Assembly: GCF_900114785.1 (NCBI RefSeq)
Contig: NZ_FOUG01000008.1
Coordinates: 226,745-290,744 of the forward strand
Length of the DNA stretch: 64,000 nucleotides
Source of the DNA: Variovorax sp. OV329
Lineage (GTDB): Bacteria > Pseudomonadota > Gammaproteobacteria > Burkholderiales > Burkholderiaceae_C
Direction of reading: 5' to 3'
Shown here piece after piece: positions 57,857 to 64,000 of the stretch. Each line of letters begins with the position of its first letter. Within the stretch, counting starts at the first letter, position 1. Under the pieces are notes generated by a model that was given only the letters and a program-made list of their open reading frames with translations, made no database searches and was not told where the DNA came from. The position numbers and the translations under genes are program-made.

Positions 57857-58774
57857 TCACGGTTGCTGCTGCCCGGCCAGCTCCCGAAGATCGGCTTCGT
57901 AGCGGCCAAGTCGACGTACCGCCTGCTCGCGCTGGGCGGGGTTGGTCATGTTGTGCAGGGTGGCGAAGTTGCTGCAACTCTCCTGCCACAGGGCTTGCTG
58001 CTGCTCCCGCCAGCGCCCCGGCGGCGCCTCGGACACGGTACGCACATAGGCTTGCAGCATCTTTCGCGCGTCGCTCGGCGTCGGGTTGGGCATGGCGGCC
58101 AGGCCTCGCAGGCCGGCCAGCAGCGCGCCCTGGCGGCGCTTGCGTTCGGTGTCGAACAGCGCAGGGCTGAAGGCCGAGTCGGCCATCATCTGGCGCATCG
58201 CCTTCTTCTGGGTCTCGTCCAGGGGGCCGTAGAAGTCCTCGCTGCGGTCCAGCCATTGCTCGTAGCGCTTGGTCTGCTGCGCCTCGCGGCTCTTGTTCAG
58301 CCAGTCGGAACGGTAGTCGGCGTTGAGCTTGGCGTACTTCTGTTGAAGGTGCTCCAGCTGTGCGGAGGTCAGCGTCAGGGCCAACTCGGCGGCCGGCGGC
58401 TCGGCCTGCTCCGCCACGGCCAGCAGGCGGGTGCGCATGGCCTCGCCCAGTTCGCAGGCCTGCGCCGGCGTGCTGTCGGCGGGCGCCAGTGCCCGAGCCT
58501 TCTGCAGCAAAGCGATCCACTGCGGCAGCTCGGCGCGGCGGTGCCAGGCCAGCAGGCGGTCGAGCTCGTCGCGCGCGCGGGCGGACTGGCTGCTTTCGAA
58601 GTCGAAGTAGCCATCCAGCCACCAGTAGGCCAGTTCCGGGAAGTTGTTGTAGGCAAGCTTGACGGTGCTGCAGCCCGCGAGGCCCAGCACCAGGGCGGCG
58701 GCCAGCAGTGGCGCGCCGATAATCCTTGCGAAAGTTTTTCCCGCGCAGCGGCAGATTCCAGAGAAAGAAGGCAT
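57857..58774 (-). CDS. DUF6279-type lipoprotein
   Basis: A 305-residue envelope lipoprotein. The signal region ends in GLAGC, with the lipid cysteine near residue 35, followed by STVKLAYNNFPELAYWWLDGYFDF, a family signature. The rest is mainly helical and charged (repeated helices, about 60-290). The function is unknown. The ATG (58774) overlaps that of the divergent glmU (58773), sharing bases. Confidence 0.78.
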   Translation of the reverse strand: MPSFSGICRCAGKTFARIIGAPLLAAALVLGLAGCSTVKLAYNNFPELAYWWLDGYFDFESSQSARARDELDRLLAWHRRAELPQWIALLQKARALAPADSTPAQACELGEAMRTRLLAVAEQAEPPAAELALTLTSAQLEHLQQKYAKLNADYRSDWLNKSREAQQTKRYEQWLDRSEDFYGPLDETQKKAMRQMMADSAFSPALFDTERKRRQGALLAGLRGLAAMPNPTPSDARKMLQAYVRTVSEAPPGRWREQQQALWQESCSNFATLHNMTNPAQREQAVRRLGRYEADLRELAGQQQP

Positions 58775-60185
58775 GGCACAGATTCCGCAAGACGATTTCG
58801 GGCCGGTGGACGTGGTCATCATGGCAGCCGGCAAAGGCACCCGCATGAAGAGCAGCCTGCCCAAAGTGTTGCATCGATTGGCCGGGCGTGCGCTGGTCTC
58901 GCACGTGGTGGCGACGGCGCTGGGCATCCAGGCGCGCAAGGTGGTGGTGGTGACCGGCCACGGCGCCAACGAAGTCGAGACCGCTTTGGCCGAGGCCTTT
59001 ACCGGCGCGCCGCTCGAATTCGCCCGCCAGCTTCCGCAGCTGGGCACCGGCCATGCGGTGCAGCAGGCGCACCCGCACCTGGACGACGACGGCATCACGG
59101 TAGTCTTGTCGGGCGACGTGCCCCTGATCGGCGACCAGACGCTGCAGGCCCTGGTGGCCGACAGCGCCGGCCGGCGCCTGGCGCTGCTGACCATCGACTT
59201 CGACGACCCCACCGGCTACGGCCGCATCGTGCGCGACGGCGAGGGCGTGCAGGCCATCGTCGAGCACAAGGACGCCACGCCCGAGCAGCACCGCATCCGC
59301 GAGGTCTACAGCGGCGTGATGGCCGTGCCCACCCGCCTGCTCAAGCCCTGGCTGGCCCGCCTGGACAACAAGAACACGCAAGGCGAGTACTACCTGACAG
59401 ACATCGTGCGCCTGGCCACGGTGGACGGCGTGGCCGTGGTCGCCCACCGCACCGACGACGCGCTGCAGGTGGCCGGCGTGAACGATCCCGTGCAGCTGGC
59501 CCAGCTCGAGCGCGCCTACCAGCAGCGCCAGGCGCAGGCGCTGATGCGACAGGGCGTGCGCATGGCGGACCCCGCGCGTTTCGACCTGCGCGGCACGCTG
59601 GTGTGCGAGGCCGACGTGGAGATCGACGTCAACTGCGTGTTCGAGGGCGCGGTGTCGCTGGGCGCCGGCGTGCGCATCGGGGCCAACTGCGTGATTGCGA
59701 ACGCGCGCATCGAGAACGGCGCGGTGATCCATCCCTTCACCCACATCGACGGCGAGAAGGCGGGTGTCACGGTGGGCCACGCCTCGCTGGTCGGCCCCTT
59801 CGCACGGCTGCGGCCCGGCGCGCGCCTGGGCCCCGAGGTGCACATCGGCAACTTCGTCGAGATCAAGAATTCCACCCTGGGCCCGGGCGCCAAGGCCAAC
59901 CACCTGGCCTACATCGGCGACGCCACCGTGGGCGCGCGGGTGAACTACGGCGCCGGCAGCATCACCGCCAACTACGACGGCGCCAACAAGCACCGCACCA
60001 TCATCGGCGACGACGTGCACATCGGCAGCAACTGCGTGCTGGTGGCGCCCATCAGCATCGGCGCCGGCGGCACGGTGGGCGGCGGCTCCACGATCAGCAA
60101 GAGCACCGAGCCCGGCGGCCTGACGGTGGCGCGCACGCGCCAGTCGAGCTACCCCAACTGGCAGCGGCCGGTGAAGAACAAGTGA
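58773..60185 (+). CDS. glmU: Bifunctional UDP-N-acetylglucosamine pyrophosphorylase/glucosamine-1-P acetyltransferase
   Basis: A 470-residue enzyme making UDP-GlcNAc in two steps. The N-terminal uridyltransferase has VIMAAGKGTRMKSSLPKVLHRL and TGYGRIVR; the C-terminal left-handed beta helix (about 265-460) has hexapeptide repeats, GNFVEIKNSTLGPGAKANHLAYIGD and VNYGAGSITANYDGANK. AGAAAGAAGG precedes ATG 58773. UDP-GlcNAc feeds peptidoglycan and LPS; glmS, which starts the path, is only 1.1 kb away. Its stop overlaps the deaminase start (60185). Confidence 0.97.
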   Translation: MAQIPQDDFGPVDVVIMAAGKGTRMKSSLPKVLHRLAGRALVSHVVATALGIQARKVVVVTGHGANEVETALAEAFTGAPLEFARQLPQLGTGHAVQQAHPHLDDDGITVVLSGDVPLIGDQTLQALVADSAGRRLALLTIDFDDPTGYGRIVRDGEGVQAIVEHKDATPEQHRIREVYSGVMAVPTRLLKPWLARLDNKNTQGEYYLTDIVRLATVDGVAVVAHRTDDALQVAGVNDPVQLAQLERAYQQRQAQALMRQGVRMADPARFDLRGTLVCEADVEIDVNCVFEGAVSLGAGVRIGANCVIANARIENGAVIHPFTHIDGEKAGVTVGHASLVGPFARLRPGARLGPEVHIGNFVEIKNSTLGPGAKANHLAYIGDATVGARVNYGAGSITANYDGANKHRTIIGDDVHIGSNCVLVAPISIGAGGTVGGGSTISKSTEPGGLTVARTRQSSYPNWQRPVKNK

Positions 60186-60685
60186 TGACAGCTGAGCAAC
60201 CCAAGCTGAGCGCGCGCGAGCTGGAACTGCTGCGCGAGACCATCCGCCTGTCGGAGGAGTCGAAGGCGCGCGGCCGCCATCCCTTCGCGGCGCTGGTGGC
60301 CGACGAGCAGGGCAACATCGTCTCGCAGGCCGGCAACAACTCCATGCCGCCCGAAGGCGACCCGACGCAGCATGCCGAGCTGGTGGCCGCGGCGCTCGCG
60401 GCCCGCACGCTGAGCCCGGAGGCGCTGGCGCACTGCACCCTCTACACCAGCGCCGAGCCCTGCTGCATGTGCGCCGGCGCCGTGTACTGGACGGGCATCG
60501 GCCGCGTGGTCTATGCGCTGTCGGAGCACACGCTGCTGGGCCTGACCGGCGACCACCCGGAGAACCCCACCTTCTCGCTGCCCTGCCGCGAGGTGTTCGC
60601 GCGCGGGCAGCGCCGGGTGGAAGTGGTGGGGCCGCTGATCGAGGACGAAGCCGCCGCGCCGCACCGTGGCTTCTGGCAGTCCTAG
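60185..60685 (+). CDS. Nucleoside deaminase, cytidine/deoxycytidylate deaminase family
   Basis: A 166-residue zinc deaminase. The zinc site is HAE (QHAELVAAALAA, near residue 65) and PCCMCAG (near 98), the arrangement of guanine deaminase and TadA-like enzymes. The GFWQS end and EEDP-like tail make it closer to guanine deaminase than TadA. It is translationally coupled to glmU (one shared base). Confidence 0.83.
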   Translation: MTAEQPKLSARELELLRETIRLSEESKARGRHPFAALVADEQGNIVSQAGNNSMPPEGDPTQHAELVAAALAARTLSPEALAHCTLYTSAEPCCMCAGAVYWTGIGRVVYALSEHTLLGLTGDHPENPTFSLPCREVFARGQRRVEVVGPLIEDEAAAPHRGFWQS

Positions 60686-60693
60686 ATTTTTTT

Positions 60694-61191
60694 TCAGGCC
60701 TGCGTCCGCGGCCCCAGCGGCAGGCGCGGCTCGAACTTGGCGCGCTTCACGCTGAAGAAGGCGCGCACGTTGCGCACGTTGGCATCGCTGGTGAACAGGC
60801 GCTGCGCCAGCGCCAGGTAGTCGGGCATGTCGCGCGCGCCCACGATCAGCACGAAGTCCGGCCCGGGCGAGACGCGGTAGCACTGCTGCACCGCCTCGTC
60901 GGCGATCACGCGCACCTCGAAATCCTCCAGCGCCTGGGCGTCCTGCCGGTCCAGCGACACTTCCACCACCGCCTGAAGGCCGTGGCCGAGCAGCGGCGCC
61001 AGCCGGTCGGGTGAGAGCAGTGCCACTTCGCGCTCGATCACGCCGGCCTGGCGCAGGCGCTGGACGCGACGCAGGCAGGTGGGCGGCGAGACATGGACCA
61101 GGGCGGCCAGCTGCTGATTGGTGCGGGAGGAGTCTTCTTGCAGGGCGTCCAGAAGGCGCAGATCGACCGAGTCGATGACGAAAGATTCCAT
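60694..61191 (-). CDS. Lrp/AsnC family transcriptional regulator
   Basis: A 165-residue regulator. The N-terminal winged helix (DSVDLRLLDALQEDSSRTNQQLAALVHVSPPTCLRRVQRLRQAGVIEREVALL) is followed by a RAM effector domain with CYRVSPGPDFVLIV. It is divergent from glmS across a 140-base AT-rich region that holds a large inverted repeat, so it may control glmS, itself, or both. It is convergent with the deaminase gene. A run of eight T (60688-60695) lies between, perhaps part of a terminator. Confidence 0.88.
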   Translation of the reverse strand: MESFVIDSVDLRLLDALQEDSSRTNQQLAALVHVSPPTCLRRVQRLRQAGVIEREVALLSPDRLAPLLGHGLQAVVEVSLDRQDAQALEDFEVRVIADEAVQQCYRVSPGPDFVLIVGARDMPDYLALAQRLFTSDANVRNVRAFFSVKRAKFEPRLPLGPRTQA

Positions 61192-61331
61192 TATTTAAAA
61201 ATATAAGAAATAAAAGTTCTTCATCGAAGAGTGATGGAATATTGTTTCATTGAAGTGCCAAATTGGAAAGCAATATTCTCATTCGCAGTTCTACCATGGC
61301 GCGTTCTCGTTCCCCAACAAGGAAGTTACCC
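61192..61331. promoter_or_regulatory. Divergent promoter region of the Lrp gene and glmS
   Basis: An AT-rich 140-base gap. A candidate glmS promoter is TTGAAG (61250-61255), an 18-base spacer, TATTCT (61274-61279). A perfect 8-base inverted repeat, GAATATTG (61237-61244) and CAATATTC (61271-61278), flanks the -35 and covers the -10. This placement could let the Lrp-type protein repress or activate glmS. Selected by eye. Confidence 0.55.
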
Positions 61332-63212
61332 ATGTGCGGCATCGTCGGCGCAGCCTCCCATCGCAACATCGTTCCCGTCCTGGTCCAGGGCCTGCAGCGG
61401 CTTGAATACCGCGGCTATGACTCCTGCGGCGTGGCGGTGCACGCGGGGCAGCTCACGCGCACCCGCACCACCTCGCGCGTGGCCGACCTGCTGGCGCAGG
61501 TGCAGGAGGACAAGGTCGAGGGCCTGACCGGCATCGCCCACACGCGCTGGGCCACGCACGGCGCGCCGGTGGTGCACAACGCCCACCCCCACTTCAGCCG
61601 CGGCCCCGGCGAGGGCCCCGACAGCAGCAAGTCGGCGCGCGTGGCGCTGGTGCACAACGGCATCATCGAGAACCACGAGGCGCTGCGCGCCAGCCTTCAG
61701 GCCCGCGGCTACGTGTTCGCCAGCCAGACCGACACCGAGGTCATCGCCCACCTGATCGACAGCCACTACGACGGCGACCTGTTCGAGGCGGTGAAGGCCA
61801 CGGTGAAGCAATTGCAGGGCGCCTACGCCATCGGCGTCATCTGCCGCGACGAGCCGCACCGCGTGGTGGGCGCGCGCGCAGGCTCGCCGCTGATCCTGGG
61901 CGTGGGACAGGGCGAGAACTTCCTGGCCAGCGACGCGATGGCGCTGGCCGGCGTGACCGACCAGATCATCTACCTGGAAGAAGGTGACGTGGTCGACGTG
62001 CAGCCGGGCAAGTACTGGATCGCCGACCGCAGCCACAAGAGCGTGACGCGCCCGGTGCGCCAGGTGCACGCGCACAGCGGCGCGGCCGAACTGGGCCCCT
62101 ATCGCCACTACATGCAGAAGGAGATCTTCGAGCAGCCGCGCGCCATCGCCGACACGCTGGAAGGCGTGGAAGGCGTGGTGCCTGAACTGTTCGACGGCAT
62201 CCCGCCCGATGGCCAGAAAAGCAGCGGCGCCAGCGCGCACCGCGTGTTCCAGCAGATCGACAAGGTACTGATCCTCGCCTGCGGCACCAGCTACTACAGC
62301 GGCTGCACGGCGAAGTACTGGCTGGAAGGCATCGCGAAGATCCCGACCCAGGTGGAGATCGCCAGCGAGTACCGTTACCGCGAATCGGTGCCCGACCCGA
62401 AGACGCTGGTGGTGACCATCTCCCAGTCGGGCGAGACCGCCGACACCCTGGCCGCCCTCAAGCATGCGCGCAGCCTGGGCATGGAAGAGACGTTGACCAT
62501 CTGCAACGTGGCCACCAGCGCGATGGTGCGCGAATGCAAGCTGGCCTACATCACGCGCGCCGGCGTGGAGATCGGGGTGGCCTCCACCAAAGCCTTCACC
62601 ACGCAGCTGGCGGGCCTGTTCCTGCTGACGCTGGCGCTGGCGCAGTCCAAGGGGCGGCTCAGCGCGGAAGAAGAAGCAAGCCACCTCAAGCAGATGCGCC
62701 ACCTGCCGGTGGCGCTGCAGTCCGTGCTGGCGCTGGAGCCGCAGGTCATCAGCTGGGCCGAAGACTTCGCGCGCAAGGAGAACGCGCTCTTCCTGGGCCG
62801 CGGCCTGCACTACCCGATCGCGCTGGAAGGCGCGCTCAAGCTCAAGGAAGTGACCTACATCCACGCCGAGGCCTATGCCGCCGGCGAGCTCAAGCACGGC
62901 CCGCTGGCGCTGGTGACCAGCGAGATGCCGGTGGTCACCGTCGCGCCCAACGATGCGCTGGTGGAAAAGCTCAAGAGCAACATGCAGGAAGTGCGCGCGC
63001 GTGGCGGCGTGCTCTACGTGCTGGCCGACGCCGACACGCACATCGAGAGCAGCGAAGGCATCCATGTCATCCGCATGCCGGAGCACTACGGCGCGCTCAG
63101 CCCGCTGCTGCACGTGGTGCCGCTTCAGCTGCTGGCCTACCACACGGCCTGCGCCCGGGGAACGGACGTGGACAAGCCTCGCAATCTGGCAAAGTCGGTT
63201 ACCGTGGAGTGA
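61332..63212 (+). CDS. glmS: Glutamine-fructose-6-phosphate aminotransferase (isomerizing)
   Basis: A 626-residue enzyme making glucosamine-6-phosphate from fructose-6-phosphate and glutamine, the first step to UDP-GlcNAc. It begins [20 protein letters not shown] with the N-terminal cysteine nucleophile (Cys2) of the glutaminase domain, has [10 protein letters not shown] and HNGIIENHE, and two SIS domains (from about 295; [21 protein letters not shown]) ending with NLAKSVTVE. The ATG at 61332 is fixed by the need for Cys at position 2. A GGAAG is near it. Confidence 0.97.
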   Translation: MCGIVGAASHRNIVPVLVQGLQRLEYRGYDSCGVAVHAGQLTRTRTTSRVADLLAQVQEDKVEGLTGIAHTRWATHGAPVVHNAHPHFSRGPGEGPDSSKSARVALVHNGIIENHEALRASLQARGYVFASQTDTEVIAHLIDSHYDGDLFEAVKATVKQLQGAYAIGVICRDEPHRVVGARAGSPLILGVGQGENFLASDAMALAGVTDQIIYLEEGDVVDVQPGKYWIADRSHKSVTRPVRQVHAHSGAAELGPYRHYMQKEIFEQPRAIADTLEGVEGVVPELFDGIPPDGQKSSGASAHRVFQQIDKVLILACGTSYYSGCTAKYWLEGIAKIPTQVEIASEYRYRESVPDPKTLVVTISQSGETADTLAALKHARSLGMEETLTICNVATSAMVRECKLAYITRAGVEIGVASTKAFTTQLAGLFLLTLALAQSKGRLSAEEEASHLKQMRHLPVALQSVLALEPQVISWAEDFARKENALFLGRGLHYPIALEGALKLKEVTYIHAEAYAAGELKHGPLALVTSEMPVVTVAPNDALVEKLKSNMQEVRARGGVLYVLADADTHIESSEGIHVIRMPEHYGALSPLLHVVPLQLLAYHTACARGTDVDKPRNLAKSVTVE

Positions 63213-63407
63213 CGTCGTCGCCACCTCCGTGCGGCGCCTTGGTTTACTAAGGTTGCGGGAATTTTCTAAGGGGAGATGCCCTTTCTCGGTCCATTCTGGA
63301 GTTGCGGGAACTTTCGACTAAAGATCGAGGCCGGTCGCTCTAGGGTACCTGGACGAGCTTGGCGAGCGCACCGCGGGGAGGGAGACAGTGCGAAAATCTG
63401 ATTCGCA
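63213..63407. other. Gap after glmS with direct repeats
   Basis: A 195-base gap with no convincing gene. It holds two copies of a GTTGCGGGAA-TTTTC type sequence (63252-63270 and 63301-63323), 49 bases apart, and, just before the next start, TGCGAA (63389-63394) and TTCGCA (63402-63407) as a 6-base inverted repeat. No clear rho-independent terminator is seen after glmS. Confidence 0.4.
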
Positions 63408-63620
63408 ATGATGACCGAGCCAGCACAACTTTCCGACGAGGACCTGCTCGACCGCGCGCACCAACTTCGCCTATTGGCGTTGCGCGGCCATCTCGATGCA
63501 CGTGGCCCTGCGCATGAGCACGAGCGCGAAGTAAGGCGCAGGTTTGCTGGTTCGACAACCATTGGGGCTCCCTTGGAAGCCGCGCGGCTGAAGAAGCGTC
63601 CGTTCTGGCGTATCTGGTAG
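63408..63620 (+). CDS. Small conserved-looking hypothetical protein
   Basis: A 70-residue soluble protein of unknown function. It has a charged, helical N-terminal part (SDEDLLDRAHQLRLLALRG, then an ARGPAHEHEREVRRRF stretch) and a basic, aromatic C-terminus (KKRPFWRIW). This layout looks like a real protein, not a random frame, and I recall similar short genes in Comamonadaceae, but no family can be named. The start is MM at 63408; the 6-base inverted repeat at 63389-63407 covers the ribosome-site region. Confidence 0.45.
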   Translation: MMTEPAQLSDEDLLDRAHQLRLLALRGHLDARGPAHEHEREVRRRFAGSTTIGAPLEAARLKKRPFWRIW

Positions 63621-63724
63621 CGACCCAGGTTGATCGAGTAGTGACCGTTGGGTGGTGGGCCGCTCAAGCTGGAGGCTAGCGACCATCTCGCCGGTGCTCT
63701 GGTCCCGCGCTCAATGCGGACCGG

Positions 63725-63905
63725 CTAGCTGTTCGCTTTCTCGAGAGCTGCTCGCCTGCCAAGCGTCCGGACTGCAGCTAGTCGCTGAAGCTGTTCTTCA
63801 TTGGGGCGCGACTTCCCTTGTTCCCAGAGATACACCGTAGCGCCACTCATGCCGACAAGCTTGCCATATGCAGCAGCCGACAACCCGAGCTTGGTGCGAT
63901 GCGCT
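63725..63905 (-). pseudogene. Remnant of an XRE-like helix-turn-helix protein
   Basis: The C-terminal end of a helix-turn-helix protein: KLGLSAAAYGKLVGMSGATVYLWEQGKSRPNEEQLQRLAAVRTLGRRAALEKANS. The AAYGKLVGMSGATVYLWEQGKSRP helix-turn-helix is typical of small Burkholderiales regulators (often about 100-130 residues). Its normal N-terminal half is missing: upstream of 63905 the frame runs into the terminal repeats of an insertion sequence, where a fortuitous ATG (63952) gives an artificial start. It is therefore disrupted, not a short complete gene. Confidence 0.7.
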
Positions 63906-64000
63906 TGTTGATTTCCATCTAGAAGTGACCCACTAACCCCGGCGATTTCCATCTAAATCTGACCCACGTAAGAACCCTAACCTGCTGCTTTTAGTGGCAG
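63906..64000. mobile_element. IS21-family-like element, left end only
   Basis: The end of an insertion sequence that continues beyond the right edge. It begins TGTTGATTTCCATC at 63906 and carries two near-identical 23-base repeats (63910-63932 and 63944-63966; 20 of 23 bases match) starting GATTTCCATCTA and ending TGACCCA. TG ends with repeated internal copies are typical of IS21-family elements. No transposase is visible in the window, so the family is tentative. It interrupts the helix-turn-helix gene. Confidence 0.6.
63910..63966. repeat. Multiple terminal repeats of the IS end
   Basis: Two direct 23-base copies (63910-63932 and 63944-63966) whose starts are 34 bases apart. IS21 transposases bind such repeated terminal sites. 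Three bases differ between the copies, all in the middle. Confidence 0.6.

Noticed and set aside
57863..60685. A 940-codon plus-strand frame joining the lipoprotein, glmU and deaminase regions.
   Set aside because: Only its last part is real, the deaminase from 60185. The rest is antisense to the lipoprotein and out of frame with glmU.
60686..60700. Rho-independent terminator between the deaminase and the Lrp gene.
   Set aside because: A run of eight T is present, but I could not see a strong stem next to it.
63266..63667. A 133-codon minus-strand frame.
   Set aside because: Low-complexity Arg/Ser-rich product, antisense to the small plus-strand gene, with no family signature.
63725..63952. 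A complete 75-residue helix-turn-helix gene.
   Set aside because: Its first residues are encoded by insertion-sequence repeats, so the ATG at 63952 is accidental.

Overview
The window is high-GC chromosomal DNA with densely packed genes. The housekeeping genes (ttcA, folB, midA, cca, slt, glmU, glmS), the 81-residue DUF1653 and 102-residue DUF2917 proteins and the OmpW-type porin point to a betaproteobacterium of the order Burkholderiales, most likely a Comamonadaceae such as Variovorax. This placement is inferred from gene content and composition; no rRNA gene is present to confirm it.

Layout. 1-11498 (minus): the first two genes of a hybrid NRPS/PKS assembly line. A loading module predicted to activate threonine is followed by a malonyl-extending PKS module with a built-in aminotransferase, then a serine-activating NRPS module that runs off the left edge. 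11499-11876 is an AT-rich control region with several repeats. 11877-16654: a phosphatase, a lipoprotein, ttcA, and a folB/folM-like pair divergent from midA. 16667-20915 (minus): a tight eight-gene operon of VOC-fold and GNAT-fold proteins around a BamA-like outer-membrane protein. 21022-22967 (plus): hisN, DUF2905 and a ROK kinase. 22989-24736 (minus): a hydrolase, a 39-residue membrane peptide and a TetR repressor that share a look-alike palindromic operator. 24827-30182 (minus): an amino-acid uptake and catabolism operon (frameshifted D-amino-acid dehydrogenase, binding protein, enolase-superfamily enzyme, permease, ATPase, Lrp regulator).

30427-34473 (minus): trehalose metabolism (otsB, GH15, otsA). 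34522-41326: cca, an OmpW-like porin, two glutathione transferases, MgtC, the lytic transglycosylase slt and 5-formyl-THF cyclo-ligase. 41334-48260 (minus): a sugar ABC uptake operon with an FAD oxidoreductase, headed by a LacI repressor with two tandem operators. 48374-52648 (minus): four translationally coupled genes (glycosyltransferase, PIG-L-like deacetylase, Gfo/Idh dehydrogenase, DegT aminotransferase) that look like a small glycan-building cassette. 52738-57748: a LysR regulator, DUF2917, a BLUF blue-light receptor divergent from a Crp/Fnr regulator, a Wzx-like flippase and a glycosyltransferase. 57857-63212: a lipoprotein, glmU, a deaminase, an Lrp regulator and glmS, i.e. both ends of UDP-GlcNAc synthesis. 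63213-64000: a small unknown gene, then a remnant helix-turn-helix gene cut by the end of an IS21-like insertion sequence that continues past the right edge.

No rRNA, tRNA, CRISPR array or replication origin was recognised.
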